Shown in pieces: positions 1 through 5,713 of a stretch of 5,736 bases of DNA. The position numbers and the translations under genes are program-made. The stretch covers positions 8,319 through 14,054 of the forward strand of contig PCWU01000102.1 in NCBI GenBank assembly GCA_002787455.1, in the 5' to 3' direction. The notes beneath the pieces were generated by a model. The model searched no databases and was not told the DNA's origin. It saw nothing but the letters and a program-made list of their open reading frames with translations. This stretch comes from Gallionellaceae bacterium CG11_big_fil_rev_8_21_14_0_20_60_62 (lineage in GTDB: Bacteria; Pseudomonadota; Gammaproteobacteria; Burkholderiales; Gallionellaceae). Within the stretch, counting starts at the first letter, position 1. Each line of letters starts with the position of its first letter.

Positions 1-564
1 GCGCCGCTGACCGCCGCGCCGCCCGCTGTCGTTGCCGTGCCGACCGCCAACGGCGCAATCTTTCAGGCCGGAGTGAACGACCGGCCATTGTTCGAAGACC
101 GGCGCGCGCGCCACGTCGGCGATCTGCTCACCATCGTGATTGCCGAAAGTACTTCGGCCACCGGCAAGTCAGATAGCTCGCTGGACAATAGCGGCAGTGT
201 CAGCCTGCAGTCGCAGCTGGTGGTTCCGGGCGGCTATTCCGGCGGCAGCAGCGTCAATTCGTCCAGCAAGAACGACGCTTCCGGCACCAACACCTTCAAC
301 GGCACGCTGACCGCGACAGTGACCGAGGTGTTGCCCAACGGCAATCTGCGCGTGGCGGGAGAGAAGCAGGTGAGCATTCGCCATTCAAACGAATATGTGC
401 GTTTTTCCGGGGTGGTTTTTACGCCGGATATTCGCGGTGACAACACCGTGCTATCGACCCGGGTGGCCGACGTGCACCTCGAATACAAGGGCACGACCAG
501 TCTCGATGCGGCCGACGTGACCAGCATGTTCGCGCGCATCTTTGCCAGCGTGCTGCCGTTCTAG
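1..564 (+). CDS. flgH: FlgH, flagellar L-ring protein (5' partial)
   Basis: FlgH is the outer-membrane lipoprotein that forms the L ring, the bushing through which the rod passes the outer membrane. The frame is open from base 1, giving 187 visible residues. Family signatures are present in order: NGAIFQ (visible residues 17-22), PLFEDRRARHVGD (29-41), a Ser/Gly/Asn-rich stretch, FNGTLT (99-104), NGNLRVAGEKQ (113-123) and RFSGVV (134-139). By comparison with the 232-residue E. coli protein as I recall it, about 30 N-terminal residues are missing, including the lipoprotein signal and lipobox cysteine, which should lie upstream of the window. The GTG at 37 is in frame but is not a credible start, because a protein starting there would lack the export signal and the Ala/Pro-rich linker seen before it. 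The stop at 562-564 overlaps the flgI Shine-Dalgarno, so the two genes are probably translationally coupled. Confidence 0.96.
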   Translation, partial: APLTAAPPAVVAVPTANGAIFQAGVNDRPLFEDRRARHVGDLLTIVIAESTSATGKSDSSLDNSGSVSLQSQLVVPGGYSGGSSVNSSSKNDASGTNTFNGTLTATVTEVLPNGNLRVAGEKQVSIRHSNEYVRFSGVVFTPDIRGDNTVLSTRVADVHLEYKGTTSLDAADVTSMFARIFASVLPF

Positions 565-567
565 GAG
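563..567 (+). promoter_or_regulatory. Ribosome binding site of flgI, overlapping the flgH stop
   Basis: AGGAG lies 6 bases before the flgI ATG and shares its first two bases with the flgH TAG stop codon. A ribosome terminating on flgH would sit on this site, so coupled translation is a reasonable inference. Confidence 0.8.
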
Positions 568-573
568 ATTGCG

Positions 574-1680
574 ATGAAACATCTGTTGAAGTTGATACTG
601 GCGGTTTTGCTCGGATTGTCCACCTTTGGCGCAGCCGCCGAGCGCATCAAGGATCTGGCCAGCGTGCAGGGGGTGCGCGAGAACCAGTTGCTTGGCTATG
701 GTCTGGTGGTGGGGCTGGACGGCAGCGGCGACCAGACCACGCAGACGCCGTTCACCGTGCAGAGCATCGTCACCATGCTGGCGCAGATGGGGGTGACCCT
801 GCCGCCCGGCACCAGTTTGCAGTTAAAGAACGTGGCGGCGGTGACAGTGACAGCTTCCCTGCCCGCATTTGCGCGGCCGGGCCAGACCATCGACGTTACG
901 GTGTCGTCCATCGGCAATGCCAAGAGTTTGCGCGGCGGGACCCTGGTGATGACGCCGTTGAAAGGCGCGGACGGACAGGTGTATGCGTTGGCACAGGGCA
1001 ATCTGCTGGTGAGCGGGGCGGGCGCGGCGGCGGGCGGCAGCAAGACCGTGGTCAACCACCTGGACGTGGGGCGCATCCCGAACGGAGCGACCGTCGAGCG
1101 CGCGGTGCCGACCAATCTGGGGCAGGGTGAATTCATCTATCTGCAACTGAATACGGCCGATTTCACCACCGCCGCGCGCATGGCCGATGCCATCAACCGC
1201 GATATTGAGACCGAGATTCCCGCCGCCAGTGCGCTCGATGCGCGCACCGTGCAAGTGACAGCCCCGGGGGGCAATGCGCGGGTGCAATTCCTGTCGCGCA
1301 TCGAGAATCTGGAGGTCAATGCCGCTGCCGGTAGTGCCAGGGTCATCATTAATGCGCGCACCGGTTCAGTGGTGATGAACCAAAACGTGATGCTGGCCGA
1401 TTGCGCCGTGGCGCACGGCAACCTGACCGTGGTGATCAGCGCCGAAAATACCGTGAGCCAGCCCAATCCGCTGGCGGGCGGGCAAACGGCGGCGGTGACC
1501 AATGCCACGATAGACATCAAGGCCGCACCCGGCAATCTGTTGCACCTGAAGCGCGGCGTCTCGCTGGGCGAGGTGGTCAAGGCGCTGAATTCGATCGGCG
1601 CGACGCCGCAGGACATGCTCGCCATCCTGCAGGCAATGCGGGCGGCGGGGGCACTGCGCGCCGAACTCGAGATCATCTAG
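574..1680 (+). CDS. flgI: FlgI, flagellar P-ring protein
   Basis: FlgI is a secreted periplasmic protein that polymerises into the P ring around the distal rod at the peptidoglycan layer. The product is 368 aa, close to the 365 aa of E. coli. Residues 1-22 form a Sec signal peptide: positive MKHLLK, a hydrophobic core and GAAA, with likely cleavage before Glu23. The mature N-terminus ERIKDLASVQGVR runs into GYGLVVGLDGSGDQTTQTPF, and later come LKNVAAV, NAKSLRGGTL, MTPLKG, VYALAQGN, INARTGSVVMN and the C-terminal LRAELEII, all family hallmarks. The ATG at 574 is chosen because AGGAG sits 6 bases upstream and the signal peptide begins there. One oddity is that the protein has a single cysteine, Cys277 in LADCAVAHGN. 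The second cysteine of the enteric disulfide is Ala360 here (AAGALRAELEII). The gene sits between flgH and flgJ with 9-base gaps on each side. Confidence 0.98.
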   Translation: MKHLLKLILAVLLGLSTFGAAAERIKDLASVQGVRENQLLGYGLVVGLDGSGDQTTQTPFTVQSIVTMLAQMGVTLPPGTSLQLKNVAAVTVTASLPAFARPGQTIDVTVSSIGNAKSLRGGTLVMTPLKGADGQVYALAQGNLLVSGAGAAAGGSKTVVNHLDVGRIPNGATVERAVPTNLGQGEFIYLQLNTADFTTAARMADAINRDIETEIPAASALDARTVQVTAPGGNARVQFLSRIENLEVNAAAGSARVIINARTGSVVMNQNVMLADCAVAHGNLTVVISAENTVSQPNPLAGGQTAAVTNATIDIKAAPGNLLHLKRGVSLGEVVKALNSIGATPQDMLAILQAMRAAGALRAELEII

Positions 1681-1684
1681 GGAG
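1679..1684 (+). promoter_or_regulatory. Ribosome binding site of flgJ, supporting a GTG start
   Basis: AGGGAG overlaps the last two bases of the flgI TAG stop and ends 5 bases before GTG at 1690. No ATG exists between the in-frame flgI stop position and this GTG. The next in-frame ATG is at codon 47, inside the conserved rod-binding region, so this site decides the start. Confidence 0.75.
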
Positions 1685-1689
1685 CCGAC

Positions 1690-2493
1690 GTGAGCATCGC
1701 CCCGACACCGCTTAACACGCTGGCCGCCGATAGCCAAACGCTGGACAAACTGCGCTACCAGGCACGGCAGGCGCCGGAGCAGGCGCTGAAAAAAGTGGCG
1801 CAGCAGTTCGAAACGCTGTTCCTCGACATGATGCTGAAGAGCATGCGCGAGGCGACGCCGCAGGACGGCATGATGGATAGCGAGCAGACGAAAATGTTCA
1901 CCGGCATGCTCGACCAGCAACTGGCGCAGGAAATGTCGCGGCGCGGCATCGGTCTGGCTGACATGATGGTGCGCCAGCTCGGCCCGCAAGCGCCGCCCGC
2001 CGCGCCGCCCGGCGCAGCTGTCTCGTCCTACGCCACGGACAAACAGACTTTCGTGGACAAACTGTTGCCGCAGGCCGAACAGGCCAGCCGCCGCACCGGC
2101 ATCCCGGCAGAGCTGATGCTGGGGCAGGCGGCGCTGGAGAGCGGCTGGGGCAAGCACGAGATCCGCATGGCGGACGGCAGCAACAGCTACAACCTGTTCG
2201 GGATCAAGGCCGATAAAAACTGGCAAGGCAAGGTGGCGGCGGTGACGACGACCGAATATCACGACGGTGTCGCCGGCAAGCAGGTGGAACGTTTTCGCGC
2301 TTATGGTTCCTACGCCGAAGCATTCGAGGATTATGCCCGCCTGCTCGGCGAACAGCCGCGCTATGCCACCGTGCTGGAACAACGGGAAGCGGCCGGATTT
2401 GCCCGCTCGATGCAACAGGCGGGCTACGCCACCGACCCGCAGTATGCGGACAAGCTTGAAAGGGCAATCGGCAGTATCAACACAAAAGCCTAA
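1690..2493 (+). CDS. flgJ: FlgJ, rod cap protein with peptidoglycan-hydrolysing (glucosaminidase-family) domain
   Basis: FlgJ is exported through the flagellar type III apparatus, caps the growing rod and cuts peptidoglycan so the rod can pass. The product is 267 aa. Residues about 30-98 are the rod-binding domain, with FETLFLDMMLKSMREA, MFTGMLDQQLAQEMS and GIGLADMMVRQL. Residues 98-113 are a Pro/Ala linker. Residues about 117-263 are the glucosaminidase/muramidase domain, with QAALESGWGKHEIR, NSYNLFGIKADKNW, TTTEY, FRAYGSYAEAFEDY and AGYATDPQYADKL. Glu150 (ALESGWG) and Glu189 (TTTEY) are 39 residues apart and correspond to Salmonella Glu184 and Glu223, so the enzyme looks intact. It has no Sec signal and no cysteine, as expected of a type III substrate. 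It is shorter than the 313-aa enteric form, mainly because it lacks the extreme C-terminal tail. The start is GTG, preceded by AGGGAG, and may hold translation low. The TAA stop is also part of the flgK promoter. Confidence 0.97.
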   Translation: MSIAPTPLNTLAADSQTLDKLRYQARQAPEQALKKVAQQFETLFLDMMLKSMREATPQDGMMDSEQTKMFTGMLDQQLAQEMSRRGIGLADMMVRQLGPQAPPAAPPGAAVSSYATDKQTFVDKLLPQAEQASRRTGIPAELMLGQAALESGWGKHEIRMADGSNSYNLFGIKADKNWQGKVAAVTTTEYHDGVAGKQVERFRAYGSYAEAFEDYARLLGEQPRYATVLEQREAAGFARSMQQAGYATDPQYADKLERAIGSINTKA

Positions 2494-2517
2494 AGGTTTT
2501 GCGCCACGTGCCGATAA
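2491..2517 (+). promoter_or_regulatory. Sigma-28 (FliA) promoter for flgKL
   Basis: The -35 element TAAA (2491-2494) is followed by exactly 15 bases and then the -10 element GCCGATAA (2510-2517). This matches the core flagellar sigma-28 consensus completely. Against the longer form TAAAGTTT-N11-GCCGATAA, only one base of the -35 region differs (TAAAGGTT). The first three bases of the -35 are the flgJ TAA stop. Transcription is expected to begin near 2523-2526, leaving a leader of about 21-24 bases that contains the AAGGAG site of flgK. Salmonella flgKL likewise has its own class 3 promoter, so the position is biologically sensible. It implies that the cell encodes FliA and FlgM elsewhere. That this promoter is active is inferred from sequence only. 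Confidence 0.92.
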
Positions 2518-2522
2518 CCTTT
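2492..2522 (+). repeat. Inverted repeat spanning the flgJ-flgK gap
   Basis: AAAGGTT (2492-2498) and AACCTTT (2516-2522) are perfect 7-base inverted arms separated by 17 bases, with a CACGTG palindrome (2505-2510) almost at the centre. The arms overlap the -35 and -10 elements of the sigma-28 promoter. In read-through RNA from upstream it could fold into a weak hairpin just after flgJ. No T-tract follows, so it is not a standard intrinsic terminator. It may be a by-product of the promoter sequence. Confidence 0.5.
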
Positions 2523-2534
2523 CCGACGGGTTGC

Positions 2535-2540
2535 AAGGAG
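2535..2540 (+). promoter_or_regulatory. Ribosome binding site of flgK
   Basis: AAGGAG ends 6 bases before the flgK ATG at 2547. It is the strongest Shine-Dalgarno in the window and lies within the short leader predicted for the sigma-28 transcript, consistent with efficient translation of the late genes. Confidence 0.85.
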
Positions 2541-2546
2541 AGTTAG

Positions 2547-4481
2547 ATGGGTTCTGGAATCTATGGTATCGGGGTCAGCGCGCTGAAGGTCGCCCAGGCG
2601 GGCATCAACGTGACTGCGCACAACATCGCCAACGCCAATACGCCGGGTTATTCGCGCCAGGAGATCGTGCAGGCGGCGCTGTTGCCGCAAAACACCGGCT
2701 CCGGTTTCTTCGGGCAGGGCGCGGATGTGACCGCAGTGAAACGCATCTACAGCGAGTTCCTCGGCGCGCAACTGACCGAGGCGCAGACTCGCGCCAGCAA
2801 TCTCTCCACACAGTTCGATCTGGCCACGCAAATCAGCAATCTTCTGGGCGACAGCAACGGCGGCTTGAGCACTTCGCTGCAGGATTTTTTCAGCGCCGCC
2901 AATGCGGTGGCGGATACGCCGGAATCCATCGCCGCACGCCAGGCGTTGCTCGGCAGCAGCCAATCGTTGAGTAATCGCCTGCAGACACTGGACGGGCGCA
3001 TGAGCGAAATTCGTGATGGCTTAAACGGCCAAATCGGCAACAGCGTGACGCTCATCAACAGCTACGCCAAGCAGGTTGCCGCTTTGAACGACACCATCGT
3101 GCGCGCCCAAGCGCAAAGCGGGCAGACTCAAGTACCGAACGATCTGCTCGACCAGCGCGACCAACTGATCAACCAATTGAGCCAGGAGATTCGCGTCACC
3201 TCGATCAAGCAACCCGACGGCTCGATGGATGTGTTCATCGGCAACGGCCAGTCGCTGGTGATCGGCAGCCAGACCGCCACCTTGCAGGCGGCGGCTTCGC
3301 TCACCGACCAGAGCGCGCTGGAAGTGGTGTACGTCAATAACGGGGGCGTCAGCCGCATTCAGCAAAACGCTTTGCAGGGCGGCAATCTGGGCGGCTTCCT
3401 CGCGTTCCGCAGCGAGGTGCTTGATCCGGCGCAAAACGCCCTCGGCCGCATCGCCATCGGCATCGCCGACACCTTCAACCGGCAGCACCAGCAAGGAATA
3501 GACCTGAATGGCGCCCTCGGCGGCGCGTTCTTCAATGCCGGCACACCGCAAGTGGGTGCCGCCAGCAGCAATGTCGGCAACGCCACCTTGAGCGCCGCCA
3601 TCAGCGATAGCGGCGTGCTCACCGGCGCCGACTATGAATTGCGTTTCGACGGCGCCAGTTACACCGTATTCAATGCCGCGACCAACGTCGCCGTGCAGTC
3701 GTTCACCGCAGCGCAACTGGCCACCCCGCAGGGGGTCAGCGGCACCGGCATCACGTTGCAACGGACGGCGGGGTCGGTGGCTGATGCGGCGGGCGATGCC
3801 TGGCGCATTCGCCCCACCGCGACCGGCGCGCGCGATTTCACCCTGGCCATTGGCGATCCGGCGAGCATTGCGGCGGGTAATCCGCTGCGGGCCAATACGC
3901 CGCTCACCAATCTGGGGAATGCGACCATCGCCCAACCCGTTGTCAGCGGCGGCCTGCCGCTGGATGCCAACCTGCAACAGCCGATCACGCTGACTTTTGG
4001 TACCCCCCCCAACACCTATACCGCGACCGGCACCGGTGCGCCGGTCGGTCCGCAACCCTATACCACCGGCACCCCAATCACCATCAACGGCTGGACCACA
4101 CAGATCAGCGGCACTCCGGTCGCGGGCGACACCTTCAGCATCGGCCCCAACAGCAATGCCTCGACCGACGGCGGCAACATGCTCAGGCTGGCGCAATTGC
4201 AGACCGCGAACACGCTGGCCAACGGCACCACCAGTTATCAAGGGGCTTATGGCCAGTTGATCGCGCAGGTGGGCAGCCAAACCCGCGAACTGGACGTGAC
4301 CAGCCAGGCGCAATCCAGCATGCTGGCGCAGATCAGCCGCGCGCAGCAGTCCGAATCCGGCGTCAATCTGGATGAAGAAGCGGCGAACCTGCTCAAATTC
4401 CAGCAAGCTTATCAGGCGGCGGCGAAAGCCATGGCGATCGCGCAGACCATGTTCGATTCACTGCTGCAACTCGGAGGCTAA
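2547..4481 (+). CDS. flgK: FlgK, hook-associated protein 1 (hook-filament junction)
   Basis: FlgK is exported through the flagellar type III apparatus and forms the first junction layer on the hook; filament assembly depends on it. The product is 644 aa against 547 in E. coli. Residues 1-40 carry the rod/hook-type N-terminal helix, with GIGVSALKVAQAGINVTAHN and ANTPGYSRQE. Residues about 85-330 show FlgK core motifs, including DLLDQRDQLINQLS (199-212), GGNLGGFLAFRSEVLDPAQNALG (278-300) and FNRQHQQGIDLNG (310-322). Residues 606-644 form the C-terminal helix, with VNLDEEAANLLKFQQAYQAAAK. The extra length is concentrated at about 350-540, where two similar beta-rich modules occur; the second resembles a segment of FlgL. 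There is no cysteine and no Sec signal, as expected for an axial protein. A C8 tract at 4003-4010 lies in this region. The gene has its own sigma-28 promoter and is followed by flgL after 5 bases. Confidence 0.98.
   Translation: MGSGIYGIGVSALKVAQAGINVTAHNIANANTPGYSRQEIVQAALLPQNTGSGFFGQGADVTAVKRIYSEFLGAQLTEAQTRASNLSTQFDLATQISNLLGDSNGGLSTSLQDFFSAANAVADTPESIAARQALLGSSQSLSNRLQTLDGRMSEIRDGLNGQIGNSVTLINSYAKQVAALNDTIVRAQAQSGQTQVPNDLLDQRDQLINQLSQEIRVTSIKQPDGSMDVFIGNGQSLVIGSQTATLQAAASLTDQSALEVVYVNNGGVSRIQQNALQGGNLGGFLAFRSEVLDPAQNALGRIAIGIADTFNRQHQQGIDLNGALGGAFFNAGTPQVGAASSNVGNATLSAAISDSGVLTGADYELRFDGASYTVFNAATNVAVQSFTAAQLATPQGVSGTGITLQRTAGSVADAAGDAWRIRPTATGARDFTLAIGDPASIAAGNPLRANTPLTNLGNATIAQPVVSGGLPLDANLQQPITLTFGTPPNTYTATGTGAPVGPQPYTTGTPITINGWTTQISGTPVAGDTFSIGPNSNASTDGGNMLRLAQLQTANTLANGTTSYQGAYGQLIAQVGSQTRELDVTSQAQSSMLAQISRAQQSESGVNLDEEAANLLKFQQAYQAAAKAMAIAQTMFDSLLQLGG
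3615..3818 (+). other. FlgK variable-region module A (residues 357-424)
   Basis: This protein-level module begins with YELRFDGASYTVF and ends with VSGTGITLQ and GDAWRIRPT. Tyr363 to Ile402 aligns without gaps to FlgL Tyr222 to Ile261, with 11 of 40 residues identical, including the Tyr-3-Phe start and the VSG-2-Ile end. The alternating polar/hydrophobic pattern suggests beta strands. It lies where the outer, surface-exposed domain of FlgK is expected. The similarity was read by eye and its function is unknown. Confidence 0.55.
4003..4010 (+). repeat. C8 homopolymer inside flgK
   Basis: Eight consecutive C bases encode the end of Thr486, then Pro487 and Pro488, in frame. Losing one base would put translation into a frame that stops at 4258-4260. 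Gaining one would lead to a stop at 4373-4375. Either slip removes the C-terminal helix that FlgK needs for assembly. The tract is short for a phase-variable locus and is seen here only in the intact state. Confidence 0.7.
4024..4047 (+). repeat. Perfect GC-rich inverted repeat in flgK
   Basis: CGACCGGC (4024-4031) and GCCGGTCG (4040-4047) are fully complementary 8-base arms around the 8-base loop ACCGGTGC. The predicted RNA hairpin is strong and lies within the coding frame, 13 bases after the C8 tract. No T-tract follows, so it is not an intrinsic terminator. In GC-rich coding DNA it may be accidental. Confidence 0.6.
4053..4157 (+). other. FlgK variable-region module B core (residues 503-537)
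   Basis: The segment runs from QPYTTGTPITINGW to GTPVAGDTFSIGPNSN. It aligns without a gap to FlgL residues 253-287, with 15 of 35 residues identical: QPY, the Gly and Ile of the next strand, NG, the G-x-P turn, D-x-F-x-I-x-P and the final SN. It also echoes the end of module A (GDAWRIRPT), so FlgK seems to carry the unit twice in tandem. The segment is close to the return into the conserved C-terminal core of FlgK. Confidence 0.65.
4472..4477 (+). promoter_or_regulatory. Ribosome binding site of flgL inside the end of flgK
   Basis: CGGAGG is encoded by the last sense codons of flgK (Leu-Gly-Gly), just before its TAA stop, and ends 9 bases before the flgL ATG at 4487. The stop-to-start gap is 5 bases. 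The arrangement suggests coupled translation of the two junction proteins. Confidence 0.8.
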
Positions 4482-4486
4482 TCATC

Positions 4487-5713
4487 ATGCGCATCAGTAC
4501 TAGTACCCTGTTCAGCGAAGGCGTTGCCAACATGAACCAGTTGCAAACCAGTCTGGCCCGAACCCAGGCGCAGATCTCGACCGGGCGGCGCATTCTCAAT
4601 CCGGCGGATGATCCCGCCGCCGCCGCGCGCGCGATCGAACTTAATCAGGCGGATGCGGCGAACACCCAGTTTGCCGCCAACCGTACCGCAGCGGTCAACA
4701 CACTGTCGTTGAGCGAAAGCATCCTCGGCAGCGTGACCTCGCTGTTGCAGGATGCACAGGCACTGACGGTGCAAGCCGGCAACGCGACCCTCAACGCGAG
4801 CGATCTGCGCAGCATTGCCGGAGATTTGAGCGGCCGCTTGCAGGAACTGATCGGCCTGGCCAACAGCACCGACGGCGCGGGCAATTTCCTGTTCTCCGGC
4901 GCGCAGGGGCGTGTCCAGCCCTTCGTCGAGACTGGCGCCGGCGTGAGCTATCAGGGCGACGATGTGCAGCGCCTAATTCAGGCCGCTCCCTCGCGCCAGA
5001 TTGCAGCCGCAGATAACGGCGCCGACATCTTCATGCGCATCCGCAACGGCAACGGCACCTTCCAGACTGCACCGGCTGGTGCCAACACCGGCAGCGGCAT
5101 CATCAGTCAAGGTCGCGTGCTGGATGCCACGCAATATGCCGCCAACCAGTACCAGGTTACGTTCAATGTGGCAGGCAGCGTGACGACCTTTGATGTGGCC
5201 GATGTGACCGCCGGCCCGCCCGGCACGGCGGTGCTTGCCGCGCAGCCTTACGTCAGCGGACAGGCGATCAGCTTCAACGGCATCCAGTTCGAAGTGCAGG
5301 GCGCACCGGCCGATGCCGATGTCTTTGATATCGCGCCAAGCAGCAACCAGAGCGTGTTCGCCACCCTGACCAATTTGATCGCGACCTTGAATGCACCGCC
5401 GGGCATTGGCAATCCGGCGGCGACTGCCGCCTTTCAGCAGGGAGTGCAACAGAGCCTGGGCGAACTCGGGCATGGGCTGGACAAAGTACTGGCAGTGCGC
5501 GCGACGACAGGCGCAAGATTGCGCGAACTGGATGCCCTGCAAAGCACTGGCGAAGACCTTGGCCTGCAATACAAACAGACCCTGTCCAAAATCCAGGACA
5601 CCGATTTCCTGCAGGCGATCAGCACACTCAACCAGCAACAACTCACCCTGCAAGCCGCGCAGCAATCCTTCGCCCGTATCACCCAATTGTCGCTGTTCGA
5701 TTTCCTGCGTTGA
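4487..5713 (+). CDS. flgL: FlgL, hook-associated protein 3 (hook-filament junction)
   Basis: FlgL is the second junction protein, placed on FlgK and beneath the filament; it belongs to the flagellin superfamily. The product is 408 aa, well above the 317 aa of E. coli. Residues 1-140 are the flagellin-like N-terminal helices, with MRISTSTLFSEGVANMNQLQ, ISTGRRILNPADDPAAAARA and the family-typical GNFLFSGAQGRVQPF (132-146). Residues about 325-408 are the C-terminal helices, ending QQSFARITQLSLFDFLR. The extra residues lie between them, at the position of a D2-like outer domain. Residues 222-287 there resemble the FlgK modules. No cysteine is present. The ATG at 4487 fits the canonical MRIST start and has CGGAGG upstream. 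An alternative call of plain flagellin is unlikely, because the gene directly follows flgK, has the FlgL-type C-terminus and lies in this cluster. It should be co-transcribed with flgK from the sigma-28 promoter. Confidence 0.97.
   Translation: MRISTSTLFSEGVANMNQLQTSLARTQAQISTGRRILNPADDPAAAARAIELNQADAANTQFAANRTAAVNTLSLSESILGSVTSLLQDAQALTVQAGNATLNASDLRSIAGDLSGRLQELIGLANSTDGAGNFLFSGAQGRVQPFVETGAGVSYQGDDVQRLIQAAPSRQIAAADNGADIFMRIRNGNGTFQTAPAGANTGSGIISQGRVLDATQYAANQYQVTFNVAGSVTTFDVADVTAGPPGTAVLAAQPYVSGQAISFNGIQFEVQGAPADADVFDIAPSSNQSVFATLTNLIATLNAPPGIGNPAATAAFQQGVQQSLGELGHGLDKVLAVRATTGARLRELDALQSTGEDLGLQYKQTLSKIQDTDFLQAISTLNQQQLTLQAAQQSFARITQLSLFDFLR
5243..5347 (+). other. FlgL segment matching FlgK module B (residues 253-287)
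   Basis: QPYVSGQAISFNGI through GAPADADVFDIAPSSN matches FlgK 503-537 without gaps (15 of 35 identical). The part just upstream (Tyr222 to Ile261) matches FlgK module A at a constant offset. It lies between the two conserved helical halves of FlgL, where the surface-exposed domain of flagellin-like proteins is inserted. Shared origin with the FlgK modules is inferred. Confidence 0.65.

Noticed and set aside
37..39. In-frame GTG as a possible flgH start
   Set aside because: FlgH is a lipoprotein and must begin with a signal peptide and lipobox. The frame is open through base 1 and the missing N-terminus lies outside the window.
988..1006. TGGCAC in flgI as a sigma-54 -24 element
   Set aside because: The matching -12 position lacks TTGC, and the site is deep inside a conserved coding region.
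2190..2216. A second GCCGATAA box (2209-2216) inside flgJ, a possible sigma-28 promoter
   Set aside because: The -35 position 15 bases upstream reads CAAC rather than TAAA. The box encodes the conserved KADK residues of the glucosaminidase domain, so coding constraint explains it.
1366..2415. A 349-codon open frame on the minus strand opposite flgI and flgJ
   Set aside because: It crosses the boundary of two well-supported genes, is rich in His, Arg and Leu as expected for a shadow frame, and resembles no known family.
2267..2974. A plus-strand 235-codon frame overlapping the end of flgJ and the start of flgK
   Set aside because: It is out of frame with both conserved genes and spans the promoter and ribosome binding site. 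Its sequence shows no domain and has shadow-frame composition.
3021..4406. A 461-codon open frame on the minus strand opposite flgK
   Set aside because: It lies wholly over a clear, conserved flgK. Long antisense frames are common in GC-rich coding DNA, and its translation shows no recognisable domain.
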